Assembly: GCA_963556255.1 (NCBI GenBank)
Contig: OY744609.1
Coordinates: 10,932,014-10,996,013, forward strand
Direction of reading: 5' to 3'
DNA: 64,000 bases
DNA from: Allolobophora icterica
Lineage: Eukaryota; Annelida; Clitellata; Crassiclitellata; Lumbricidae
Part shown: positions 42,123 through 53,760 of the stretch, one piece after another
Position numbering within the stretch: the stretch's first letter is position 1
Layout of the letters: each line of letters starts with the position of its first letter
Translations under genes and position numbers: made by a program
Notes under the pieces: generated by a model
Told to the model about the DNA's origin: nothing
What the model saw: the letters and a program-made list of their open reading frames with translations, nothing else
Databases searched by the model: none

Positions 42123-42773
42123 GAAGGCGTTGGTTTATGGTTGCGAGAATTAGAGCATCAGGAATGAACCAATGAGAAGTAAAACATATTTTTAGCCGTA
42201 GCGGGAAGGTGATGGTATTTGTTTGTGGTAGATTTTGGGGCAGAGAGCAGTTGAGGATCTCGGTTGCGTTTATGAGCGCGCTCATGTCGACGGAAAGATT
42301 CGAAGGTCTGGAGATAGGAATTTTACCAAGGATTATTATAGTGAGAGCATGGTTTGGTAATAATAGGAGCGGTCAGAGCCGTAGCAACAAAGAACGTGGC
42401 CCCCTCCGAACAAACGTCCGGGGCCCCTTACAATGCGGAAACTGGAATGCGGTAATATACAATATACAGGTTCGTATTATGTAGGCCCTATATATATAGG
42501 TTTACGCCTACAGTGTACATGTATTCCATTTCCGTATTTACGCAAGCGCTTCCTTCGAGCCTTGTTCTCACGATTATTTTTTGCCACTTTTAGGGGCCCC
42601 CTTCCTTGCGGGGCCCCCTCCTGTCGGAGGGTAGGGAGGGCGGTCGCTACGCCTCTGGGAGCGGTTTTTATAATAAGCATACAGAGATTGGTGTTGTAGG
42701 AAGACAGAAAGTCATCAAGAGAGGAGGAAGGATTTCAAATGAGGTCTGACGAGGAGAGATCTATTGTAAACTA
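42123..42773 (-). mobile_element. Spacer of the inverted repeat: older LINE fragment, minus strand
   Basis: Minus-strand sequence matches the plus copy at about 43490-43850 (CTTCCTACAACACCAATCTC versus CTTCCTGCAACACAACCCTC; CTATCTCCAGACCTTCGAAT versus CTATCTCCAGGCCTTCAAAT). It is split by the MITE at 42374-42657. Confidence 0.75.
42374..42657. mobile_element. hAT-type MITE, 284 bp
   Basis: Ends CAGAGCCGTAGC and GCTACGCCTCTG are inverted with one mismatch. The exact 8-bp duplication GGAGCGGT flanks it (42366-42373 and 42658-42665). Interior GGGGCCCC blocks sit near both ends. Inserted in the LINE fragment of the spacer. Confidence 0.93.
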
Positions 42774-45700
42774 TTGGAACTCCTCCAACCCACTTCCAAG
42801 TCCTCTTCCACCTACTTCAATAGCTGAGTCGTTCTGTTCTGGCAAAATTACTGTTCTTTTCCGGCAAAATTACTACTCTCCTCCCTTTTCAATCACTCCT
42901 ATCTTAAAACCACAATTGATTCATCTGCGTAGGCTCCATCTTCCACTCATGACTCTCCACCTTCCCCACCTTCCACTGCCTTTAATTCACCTGGTTACTC
43001 TTTTCGCTTCTTTGAATGCGCCTCAATCAATCTAAAACTCCCAAACACAATCCTAACCATATTCAATGTCTACTGCCCTCCTTCCTCTTCCTCTTACTGA
43101 AGTCCTACATCTGTTTTCTTACAAGAATTCACCACCGTACTCTCCACTGCTGCCGCTACCCCTCAGGAATTCTTGATCACAGGGGATTTCAACATACATG
43201 TCGATAATCCTTCTGACTCATTTGCCTCCGAATTCCTCACGCTCTTGTCATCAACCAACCTGGTTCAACATGTCAACTTCCACAACCACCGTCATGACCA
43301 CACACTTGACCTCATCATATCGTCTCTCTTTAAGTTATCGCCAGATATCTCTTTCTCACTTGATACACCTTCCGATCACTACTCCATTATCACACGCCTT
43401 AACATACTACCTACTCCACGTCCTGATCCCGTCTCTCATTCTTTCCGCCGCATCAGCTCCATAAACATTGAAGCCTTCACGCAAGATCTTTTCTCTTCAG
43501 AATTCGTTCTAAGCCCTCCATCTTCTCTTGGCGACCTCCTGTCTTCCTGCAACACAACCCTCTCTTCGCTCCTTGACAAACACGCTCCAATCATTACCAA
43601 ATCCGGCTCTCACTCTAAGAACCCTTGATATAATTCCTATCTCCAGGCCTTCAAATCTTTCCGTCGACGCCTTGAACGCACTTACAAACGAACCCGTGAT
43701 TCTAAACTGTTCACTGCCCTAAAAGCTGCCACAGATTAATACCACAACCTACTGGCTAAAGCCAAAAAGAAGTTTTACTCCTCATTAATTCATTCTCGAT
43801 CCGCTAATCCTCGCCTTCTCTGGAAAACCATAAACCAGCTCCTCCATCGGAACCGCTCCAGCCCCTTCCAAACTCTCTTCCATCCCTTTCAATTGCTGAA
43901 TCGTTATGCTCTTTCTTCTCCGGCAAATTTCTACCCCCCGTCTCTCTCTTCAATCACTGCTTTCCAAAATGATCATCGAATCACCTGCAGATGCTCGCTC
44001 CTCTGCTTATGACTTTCCGCTTTCCCCTCCTCAAACGTCATTTTCTGCCTTCCAACCAGCATCAGAGACTGAAGTATCACATATGTTACGATCTCTTCCA
44101 AACAAGCAATGCAAACTGGATCCCATACCTACCTCCAACTGAAAGACTGTGCATCTATCCTTGTTCCCATCATTACCAAAATAATCAACCTCTCATTATC
44201 TGCTGGTAATTTCCCTTCCATTTCGTACGCTCTTTAGTCACTCTACTCCTCAAGAAAGCATCACTGGATAAAGAAATCCTTTCTAACTACCGACCTGTCT
44301 CTACCCTGGCATTCATCTCTAAACTAATTTAACGCATAGTCCTATCTCGGATCATTGAGTACCTGACTTTCAACTCACTTCTCAACCCACACCAGTCTGG
44401 GTTTACCAAACGGCACTCAATTGAAACCCTATACTCACTTCCATCTACAATGAACTTGTTTCTGCCATCTCTCATCAACAGGTCTCTTGTCTCTACCTCC
44501 TTCACATTTCTGCAGCCATCGAAACCATTGACCACAGCATCTTACTCCAAAGATTGTCAACCTGGTTTGGTTTAATTGACACTGCTTTCCTCTGGATTCA
44601 GTCGTATCTCTCTTCTCGTTCTTTCTCCGTTAAAACATCAGAAACCTCATCCCTCATCCCTATCACCTGTGGTGTTTTGCAAAGTTTTCTGCTTGGGCCC
44701 CTGGAGTTCATCCTTTACACTACACTCAGCTCACTCATCAAAGCATCATCAGTTGATCATCACCTATATGCCGATGACACCCAACTATTAATCTCTTTCT
44801 CTCCAAACAGCTTCTGCCATTCCATAGATAATCTTCTCCGTGTGGTTACCAAAAATCTTCCTAGATGACATCGAACCTCCTGTGCTTAAACCCGGCTAAA
44901 CTGAATTTATTCTTATAGGCCTGGGCGATCAACTTAAGAAAATCACAGATCCATCTATTTCCATCAACCTTGCCTCTACATCCACCAACACATTCACTTC
45001 AAACTTTCCTTCAGCAACTTAGGCGTGACATTTGACCAAAACCTTAGTTTCTCCTATCACATCACCCATCTTACCCGCTCTTGCTTCATTCACATCCGCG
45101 ACATTCGCAGAATCCGCCCTATGCTAACTTCAAAACTGCTTCGACAATCGCTGCTTCCTTAGTCCACGAAAAATTAGATTACTGCAATGCACTTTTTCTA
45201 AACATAGACATGACCCAAATAAACCGCCTCGAAGGCATTCAAAATGCACTCGCCCATGCTCTGACTAAAACCCCCAAGCACAACCACATCACTCCTTTCC
45301 TCAAATCTCTCCACTGGCTAAAGTGCCAGAGCGAATAGAATATAAAGTCATATCACTCACCTACAACACACTCCAATCCTCCCAGCCCTACTATCTCCGC
45401 CAGCTGTTCACCATCCAACCACCGCGCTCAAGCCGCTCCTCTTCTGCCCTCACATTTCTCCGCCCTCCAGTCACCTCATCACTAAAATTTGCGAATCGTT
45501 CCATAGCCACAGCTGTTCCATCTCTCTGAACAAACTCCCACCGGTACTACCAGAAATATCAAACCCATCCTACGAACTCACCAAAACCTCACCTCTCGCT
45601 ATCTCTCTATAGAGGTCTTTCACTCAAAACTGAAAACACTGCTCTTTCACAAATCCTATCCCGAGTCCTCCTCTTCTTCTTACCTCCCTCGCCGTTTCAA

Positions 45701-45890
45701 CCCTAAGCACCACTCACCTTAGCCGTCTGACTGTCTGCCTGACTGACCCCTTTGGATCTTGACCTGGAACTGATTTCACCCATCCACCCCGGCTAACGAT
45801 TATGATTTGATTGAGTGCCTGTGAATAAGCTGGTTCCTGCGACTTCGCTTTTGTAGGCGATATAGAAATCTCAAGATTACGATTACGATT
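42774..45890 (+). mobile_element. L2/CR1-like LINE, plus copy (right arm of inverted repeat)
   Basis: The frame at 43173-43628 gives the end of an APE-type endonuclease (ITGDFNIHVDNPSDSFASEF, then HDHTLDLIIS). RT blocks follow, including LYADDTQLLISFSP near 44780, and the C-terminal LDYCNALFLNI...INRLEGIQNALAH and HWLKCQSERIEYKV region. The 3' end is AAGATTACGATTACGATT. Stops and frameshifts break every domain. Confidence 0.9.
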
Positions 45891-45897
45891 GAGTATT

Positions 45898-46030
45898 TGA
45901 GGAGGAAGGAGGGCGGTAGACATTGAATGTGGTTAAATCTGTGTTAGGTGGTTTTAGTTATTGAGGAGCATTCGAAGGAGCAGAAACAGTTTTCAGGTGA
46001 GTCAAGGACAGAGGCAGGTTCTCGCGTCAG
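45898..46030 (-). mobile_element. Internal fragment of the L2/CR1-like LINE
   Basis: GGAGGAAGGAGGGCGGTAGA and the following 100 bp match the minus LINE copy at about 41810-41910 (GAGGAAGGAGGGCAATAGAC). It abuts the 3' end of the plus copy. Confidence 0.65.
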
Positions 46031-46416
46031 AAAGGCAATGTATCCACCAAACTAAATAATTTATGTAGGTCGTTACATAAAACTCTAAAAACCTCCTTTG
46101 GTCCAAGATTGAATACGTCGCGCTCTCTATAGGCCACGACATGGCTTAGACGCGACAGCATTTACAGTTTTATTCAATGATGTACTAGATAATTAGTTAC
46201 TTAACTAATTATAGCATCCAACATGTGGGCTGGATACCGACTTCAGAAATGAGGTAAATTCAAATTCTGTTGCACTCCACTTTTCAGCGTGCAGTTCCCG
46301 AAGTCAGCCTTGTGTGCAGACATTTCTCTCATGTTTGATATTAGTTGTGAATTTGTGACTCAAAACTAGATGTTAATTGTTAATATAAGTTATCAAGTTA
46401 GAAATATAACTTTGTA

Positions 46417-46882
46417 ATGGCTGAACTTTCGCGAAAACGAAGGTATCGACAGCGTGTTACGTGCAGTGAATGTGGTAAGGATTCAGACTACGCAGATGAG
46501 CATGGTAAAAATCACAAGAGTAAAAATGTTATGTTCATCGCTGTGCGTGAAAAGTCCCAAAAGCAGCTGACTTTTTTCGTGCAACCAAAGCAGACCGCAG
46601 TCTCACAATCTGCCTCAGATAGACCTATACTCAGTCTGCTGAGTGCATCGGACACATCTGATGTAAGCTTATCGACAGATGACCGTTGTGTCAAACGAGG
46701 TGTTTGGTGAAAACGATCCTAGTGAAAGTTCAAGTTCTGATGAGGAGGATGCTGACCAACCTGACTCTGAGAATGAGAACTTCAACACTCCCTCTAGCGA
46801 TGATGTAATGAAGGATGGCCAGCCTTGCCCAAACCAATCGGCCGGACGTGAAGGAAATCTAAAGGACTTTAACCGTGAGTGG
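46417..46882 (+). pseudogene. N-terminal fragment of a ZMYM1-like hAT transposase
   Basis: The frame from 46417 starts with a basic segment and CSECGKDSDYADEHGKNHKS, a C-x2-C...H-x4-H-like finger, then a Ser/Asp-rich region. A frame change at about 46680-46710 leads to DSENENFNTPSSDDVMKDGQ and finally LKDFNREWFKSR. The FxxxWFK motif normally precedes the TTF/ZMYM-type finger of these transposases. A TIR element begins at 46891, right after this motif, and the rest of the transposase is not seen. Confidence 0.5.
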
Positions 46883-46890
46883 TTCAAGAG

Positions 46891-47080
46891 CAGGCCCGTC
46901 GAACGGGGGGGGATGGGGCAGGGGAGGCAAATTCCCAGGGGCCCGGCGACTTTTGGGCTGTTCTAGAGAGACATGAAGTCAGTGACTATAAATGCACGAC
47001 GCCATGGCAATTACTCGGAATTTTTTCGGGCAGAAATAAAATCTTGCCCCCCTGCCGCTGAAATTTCCCCTACGCCTATG
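46891..47080. mobile_element. Probable hAT-like MITE
   Basis: Ends CAGGCCCGTCG and CCTACGCCTATG are weakly inverted and match the style of the other MITEs, with a G run just inside the left end and CCCCCC near the right. The flanking 8-mers (TTCAAGAG and AGTCTCCA) do not match. Confidence 0.45.
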
Positions 47081-47199
47081 AGTCTCCATGAGACCAAATA
47101 AATCAACAAAAATGGCACGACACGTGCGCAGAATCCCACGTTCCACACTTTCTGAAATAGGTTAAACACGCCTCAAGGCATACATACATACATACATGT

Positions 47200-47469
47200 C
47201 AGCGGCGGATCCAGAAGGTCTATCAGGGGGGTCAAATTTTTTTAGTCATCTCCCAAAAAAGTTGATGACCTTTTTTTTTTAGTCATTAACCTTTTTAATG
47301 TCTTCAGTGTACTTCTACATTCTGTGTACATTTTACTCATCCACGCCTGCAGGGGGGCCACGCCTGTGTAAAGATCATAAAACGCCCATAAAACACATGT
47401 AAAAAATAAATACAAATTTCAAATGGGGGGGCCATGGCCGGATTGGCCGACCCCCTATATCCGCCCCTG
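47200..47469. mobile_element. hAT-type MITE, 270 bp
   Basis: Ends CAGCGGCGGATCCAGAAGG and CCCCTATATCCGCCCCTG are inverted. ATACATGT lies on both sides (47192-47199 and 47470-47477), an exact 8-bp duplication. Interior holds GGGGGGTCAAATTTTTTTAG and an AAAAAGTTGATGACC segment also found in the 21306 element. Confidence 0.9.
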
Positions 47470-47477
47470 ATACATGT

Positions 47478-48200
47478 ATACATAAATGTGTATATACATG
47501 TATGCATACATACAGTGTGAGAATTGTCGAAAAAAGACTGGGGTGGTTGGACTTTGATGAGTTTGATCCACGAGGAGTTAAATATTTTATCCGTATTTTG
47601 TCGGTTCTGACTACGCTACTGTGGCATCTGACATGGCGCGCTATTCGAGTTGTCCCCGGCATCAATGTGTGCTCCGCCAACGACTGGCAGAATGTCAAGT
47701 CTCTTCCAAGTCTCCTGGAAGCAGGTACGTTTGAGTTTTCATTAGGACATGCGACGAATCCAACAAATAGGCCTAGGTAAGTTGCTGATGAAATCGTCAG
47801 GCACTTGGACGATTCTAAGTGGAATAATGGTGCGGTATATTAACATATTGATTAGGCACAGAAAGGTTTATTTACATAACTGCTATTCTGCCTATTATTA
47901 TGCGGTGCCTACATCTAATTTTTTATTTTATCTTGAGACTTGACATATGTATGGTTACGTGAGAACCAAAATAATATGTTCTGCAATGTGTTATATTGGT
48001 AAAAAGAAATTTCTATTGGAGTTCATTTGTAGCGCACTACTTGTAGACTATGCGTGATCGTCGCATAGAGAGCTACGGTTGTCGCGATAAGACGCAGTAG
48101 GGTACACGTGTTCCTGCATCAGTGGCCGAATTCGAGGGGTATTCCTGGCCTTCGCGTGTCGCACATTTCTCACGTGACCACTATCGGGATCATTGCTAAA
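47478..48200. other. No recognised gene
   Basis: Short frames at 47502-47780 show no recognised domain. Nothing supported. Confidence 0.4.
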
Positions 48201-48761
48201 CCGGTGTCCCGTGACAGAGTCTCCCCCCTAAAAGTCTCCCCCCCGGAGACTATTTCGAAACATGATTCTCCCCCCGGCGGATCTGTTTCAGAATAAATTC
48301 GCCCCCCCGGAGACTATATTCTGAAACAAAGTCTCCGGGGGAGAGAATATTTCATCTCCCGTTGAAATAAACTCTCCCCGGGGAGACTTTAATTTGGGGG
48401 GGCAAATGTATGGTGTGTCCCCCCACTCTAGAAGGTGGGGCGTCTTGTCCCCTTGACCCCCGGGATCGCCGCCCATGTACCCAGTGGCGGCATCATTTTA
48501 TATTTATTTCATGTCCAATTCAACTAATAAACATAAAAGTAATTTATTTCAGAAAATGCACATATTAAATCCTATTTAAAAGTATATAGAAAAGCAACCT
48601 AAATAGAGGGGGCGATTTAAGAATGGGGGGAGACTCTGTATCGTACAAGGGGAGATTCTATTTCAAGGGGAGACTTTGTTCCGATACAAAGTCTCCGGGG
48701 GAGACATTATTTCAGCCAGAGGGAGACTGTTTCGGGGGGAGACTTTATTTCTGGACACCGG
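48201..48761. mobile_element. TIR element built of repeated GGAGACTTT modules
   Basis: Perfect 9-bp outer ends CCGGTGTCC and GGACACCGG, followed by AGTCTCCCCCC on the left and GGGGGGAGACTTTATTTC on the right. About ten modules of the form GTCTCCCCC or GGGGGAGAC, joined by TATTTC/GAAATA-type spacers, occur in both orientations in the outer parts. The AT-rich core holds a CCCAGTGGCGGCATCATTTT segment that may be another element's end. No target duplication is evident. Confidence 0.65.
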
Positions 48762-49967
48762 CATTCGCATGCATCTTAAGCAGAGGCACACGGGACGCAG
48801 CGCTCTATTAAACAGCGTACGTAGCTGACTGGGCCAGTATTAAAGCCGAAGTGCACAATAGGCCCCTAATATTTGATGCAGGGCTTTGAGAGAGAGACAG
48901 ACAGGCAGACACAGAGAGGGAGAGGGAGGGGGTTCTTGAGATCATTGGCTACACCAGTGGACTGGGCTGTATCCAAGCATCATGGCACCTCATGCACAGC
49001 CCTGGACGATCATTTGTGTTACGTAATCTATGCCTTAGTACAGTATTCTATTGCAAGTAAGACAACAGAACAATTATTGCATCGCATACACAAGTCACAT
49101 TTCGAGTAGCAACGAGTATATCGCTAACCAGTGTCAACATTAGCAGATTTTAAGGCCTGATTATAACAGTTAAAATGGATGCACGGTATAAACTTTACTG
49201 CGTTCATTGGCTTTGCGTGCGGACGTCCGCAAAGGGGGAGGGGGAGGGGGAGGTCAAATGCGGACAAGGGGGAGGGAGGGGTCCAAAGTTGGTCATATTT
49301 TGCGGACGTCCTTTATGGATGACCCCTTATGAGCTGTTACAGGCATAGGTACGAAAGTTAAGTAAGCAAATTCAGCGCTGAACTAGTCAAAAGTTCATTG
49401 GACTAAAAGTGAATTTGAACGCCAAAAGGAGAATCAGAGAAAACACAAGCGAGCCTATATCATAGCATGGAGTATGCCACAGACAAATTAAACACTATTG
49501 CTTCGAGTAAGGTACAACCACGCCTCAGAACCCGCTTGTCATGGAGATATGCAATAGTACTCAGACAGTGGCTACTTCAGATATGGATATAACGGTCCGT
49601 AAATGTAAGCATTAAGTCAACGAAAGTCTGAAATACTGTGGCAGAAAGTGCAATCGTGGTGAATCTTGCTTATTAAAGTCACAGAATTACGTGCAATATC
49701 GACGTCACAAGTTTGCAGTCATTGTAGAAAAACGTAATCATCCAAAAATTGATGTATTTAAACTGAACACAATTCTACAAGCAACAAACAAACTGAAAAT
49801 AAGTGGATTATAATATTAATACCAAAAACAATTAAGCAGCACTTGTTACATTCACTGGATATAAGTTTAATTAACAAAAGCAAAAGTTTTAACATGCAAG
49901 GCAGTCTCAGTCATTCCAACAAATCGTTGTTTTCATATGTCCACGGATCGCTGCTCAACTCGGTCGC
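48762..49967. other. Intergenic downstream of SBDS; repeat fragment at 49217-49332
   Basis: At 49217-49332 GCGGACGTCCGCAAAGGGGG and GCGGACGTCCTTTATGGATG followed by ACCCCT look like part of another TIR element with G-rich interior. SBDS 3' UTR should lie just below 49968. No gene recognised. Confidence 0.45.
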
Positions 49968-52900
49968 CTACTCGATACGTTCCTCTTCTTCATTTACGTC
50001 CTTCAAGCTCACGACCTCTAAATGACCTTTGCCTTTTGTGTCTGATAGAATCAGTTCATCGATCTCGCGAAAACATCCGGGGTCGATTAGGAAAATCTGA
50101 AACACAAATTAATTGCCGTAAATTTATACAGCACACTGGTTGGACACATTCTTTAGCTTCAGTATAATGCTTATGAATAAGCTGATATCCTGTGCTTAGC
50201 TTTAGAGTACTGCTTCAGAAGTTTGTAGTTTGCGATTATGATTATTCTCAAAAATATGCAAAAGAAACGTTCTCTTAGTTACAGGTTCAATGTACCAGAG
50301 TGGAACTAACAGAAGAGCTCACTTCCTATTCCTATGCCTTTCAGCCCGCAACGGAACAAATTCCAAGGAGCTGTACTCGCGTTTACTTCCTAGCTCACGC
50401 TGGTACTAAATTCTGTTTGTCTAGAGAAGCACGTGTGCGTGAACAACTTGCCCCAGATCATTACACAAACATTTTTTTGTCTTACTGAATTAATATTAAG
50501 TTTGTACAGGGAAAAGTAAAGATAATGTACTATACCGAACAGACTTGAGCCCACAAGCAACAGATCACAGACTCATTATGTGAAAAGAACATATTACAGT
50601 ATAGCACCGTTTCCTAAACCATGCTTAATTTTTACTCCAGTAACAGAATTTACAATATAATGCAAATATTTTCGGAGCAGTTTCAAACAATTGTCCTGTA
50701 ACTTTTACAGTGCACAGAAAAGTGTCTTTCGCCTAAGAGGACAAGAACAATATCAATACCATTTCCAGATCGTCGGAGAAATCTTCTTCTTCGATTTTTT
50801 TGGCCAGCTTCTTAATCTTCTCTCGAAGTTTCTTTCCGTCTTTTGCTAAAACAAAAAAACTAAATGGTTTCACAAGTAAAACAGACATTTCTTTGAAACT
50901 TCATTGTAGATTTCTTAAACTTATCAATAGCATAGTTTCATTGGTTGGATAAATTAGTTTGGACAGGAAATTCTCCATGTGCCTTTGGTTCCTAAAAGGA
51001 GCTACAGAAGTGCTTGGGTGCATAGAAGATGGCCTGATTCAAAATATAAAAACAACTGCGAGTCTGTTCCTGGAGAAATTACAAAAACCACACACCTGGA
51101 ATTGATACCTTCAGTCGCATGTGCGCTCTTCGAATATTCAACCCAGCAGTTTCTTTCAAAAGTTTTATTGCTTCCAGAGCCTGAATAACAATAAAATTAC
51201 AAAAATATTTAGGAAATAAACACTAAGTAAACTTGACAATAACTAGTTAACAGGTATAATTACATGTAAAAGGTGACAGGTTTGGGTTATAACTGGCCTA
51301 CTCAAACTTTTTACTCAAACCTGTTTTTGGTGGATGTCCAGCAAATTTCAGCCAGCTTTTGCTGACAAACTTACAGATATCCGTCATATTTGTTTGATCT
51401 CATCTTCAGCTTAGCTCAGCTAGTTCAAGCACATCTCATGAAAAGGTCACACATCATCCATACCAGAAACTATATCAATAGTCCTATTCGTGAAAAGTAA
51501 GCTGTGCATTATTAATTTTACTGCACATTTTGCATTTATATATATCATACAGCAGAAACCATATTAAAATCATTGAAAATGAACACTCTACCTATGATGT
51601 ATTTAAAGATCTTAAATGCAACATACTAAGGTGAGTTGGGTGGTAAGCAATTATGAAAAATTTGTTTCTTATACTAAACAGACTAGAAAAATACGGCTTG
51701 GCAGTTTTGATTTGGTCCACAGTTTCAGTACCCCTGGCTTCTAAATAACATGAGGTTAGACATGCTATTTCTGGCAAACAGGAACAACAACTGATGAACA
51801 ACGGAACAACAACAACTGATGATCAACGGAACAACAACTGATGAACAACGGAACAACAACTGATGAACCTGTTGTTTTGTGCTTTTCGTTGGCTTCACAG
51901 AGAAATGAACATCCTTCATGGCCCTTTCGATCAAAGTTACCGGATAGGGACGATTCGTCTCAGCATCAACGCACTTTTCTGAAACGATCGTAGCAATGTC
52001 TCGAAACATCGACTCAATGTTCGCACTTCGTTCTTTCTCGGAAACCTGGAGCTCACCTTTTGAAAGAATCTTTGAAATAAAAAACAATTCCGTTAGACAA
52101 AAAAAGATTATTTACAAGTATAATTTTGCAATTGTAATTGTAACTGAACATTTTATAGTGTCACTCAAACAGCAAAACAGATCAGAGGTTCTCTCTGCGC
52201 TAGCCTACATGGTGCTAAATGTCATTCAGAAAGAGAATATTACATCAGTTAGCAAAACAAAAGCAAAGTCAACTAGAAGACAAGTAACCAGTGGTGGGTT
52301 CGCGCATGCACTTGGAACCAAACCAATGAATTCCCAGGGACAGTTGACAGATGGCGTGGAAGTTCAGAGTCTCTAAATATTATCATCGTTTATCAATTGT
52401 TTCTTTATCAATCATCAATCGTTTCTTTCAAATATCACACGAGCAGTGGAGCTGAGAATTTGCTCATTTAAATTTTGACTTGAGGGAATAGTAGAAAGAA
52501 CTTCAAGCAACTGTCAAACAATGTTTGCTAATCTTAAAACTGTATTATTTGAGTGTGCTGGTGTTGGGAGTAGTTCCCTTGAAGGGGCGCTATATAAATC
52601 CTTGAATGAATGAATGAATGAATGCTGCATCCTGTACCATCACAGACAGTTTCCTGACTTATCAGATTCTGACTGGACCTCTCCAACACGTTATAATATT
52701 TTACCACAGCTATCGATGTGCATCTTTGATAACAGTTGTACAGAAGCTGTTAGATTAGATTGCGATCAAAATGGGATTCTTTTCTTACCTGTAAACAGAC
52801 CTCGGCTTGCTTGTCTGTACCGAACGCAGCCAACAGATCTTCCGCTTTTGCCAGCTGGCCTTTCGAGACGTTTGTGAAGACAGTTTGCATTTGAAGGACT

Positions 52901-53760
52901 TCACCAATGTCCGTCTCCCTGTAAAGTAATTTGGTGTAAATCTCAAACATATTCCAGGGCCACACAAAAAACATCATCAGCTTAACACTGTTTTATATCA
53001 AAACAAATCTGCAAGAGTAGATGAAGGTCGGGTCAGTTTCTGTGTCAGGTCAGGATCCACAGAGGTCAGTTTCGGTGCCAGGTTAAGCTGAAGAAAAAGC
53101 ATGAACTTGCAAAGGTGGACATTGATTACGATGGCAGTCGCAGGATGGCCTCTACAATTAAGTATGCACCTAACTGTGCACATAGGTAGCCTCTCCAAAG
53201 ATGCAACTCAGAAGTGTATTTTAATGTAATCATATGATTATGTAGCTCCTTTGTCTAATAAATAAATAAAGGAAGAGACCTAATAAGTTAGTAACCAATG
53301 AACAACTTGTACAACATAGCTGAAACTAAATTACCAAGCACTGTTAATTTGTTAAAACTACTCTGCTTCATAATTTTTTAAATGTAACGCACATCAGAAA
53401 CTAAAGTATCAAAAACCCAAAGTACCAAGAGAATTTCAAAGAACCAAGTGAATTGAAAAGTACCAAGTGAAATTAGAACCACAGTTCACATCTACAGTTT
53501 GGAATTTTACCAGTTTTCTGCAGAGCGACCTGAAAAGCAGCAATGGTTGATACTCCCATGTACTATATACAGTTCTGATACAGTTTACTGTGCGTTTACT
53601 ATAGCATAAATCATTGAAAGAGTGCTTACACTTTATTTCTCCAAGACGTCACTTTATTTGGATAGCAAGCAATTTCGAACCGCTTGCCAGCCTTCTTCAG
53701 TCGCACCACGGCTATGTTCGTTAACCTCTTCTGATTTGTTGGTGTGAAAATTGCTGCCAT
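49968..53760 (-). CDS. SBDS: Ribosome maturation protein SBDS
   Basis: Exons, minus strand: 53760-53630, 52918-52789, 52069-51869, 51180-51096, 50845-50760, 50096-49968. All five junctions keep phase (2, 0, 0, 1, 0) and give 253 aa; human SBDS has 250. The N-terminus [20 protein letters not shown], then [16 protein letters not shown], is near-identical to SBDS. Domain I (FYSH) spans about residues 1-95 with [16 protein letters not shown]. The central helical domain has [15 protein letters not shown] and [14 protein letters not shown]. Domain III ends [24 protein letters not shown] works with the GTPase EFL1 to release eIF6 from late cytoplasmic 60S subunits. The intron 3 donor is GTTCAT, weaker than usual, and adjoins a minisatellite. 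Divergent from NCBP3 across 2.57 kb. Confidence 0.98.
50165..50245 (+). mobile_element. L2/CR1-like LINE 3' tail in SBDS intron 5
   Basis: TTATGAATAAGCTGATATCC, then TGTGCTTAGCTTTAGAGTAC and GCGATTATGATTATT match the dispersed LINE 3' end, antisense to SBDS. Confidence 0.6.
51779..51867. repeat. Minisatellite touching the SBDS exon 3 donor
   Basis: Units of about 21-22 bp containing ACTGATGAACAACGGAACAA repeat four times and run into the donor of SBDS exon 3. On the coding strand the intron begins GTTCATCAGTTGTTGTTCC and stays open for about 50 codons. Confidence 0.85.

Noticed and set aside
39489..45530. Several separate small genes on both strands
   Set aside because: All frames are pieces of two degenerate LINE copies; matching fragments occur at mirrored positions.
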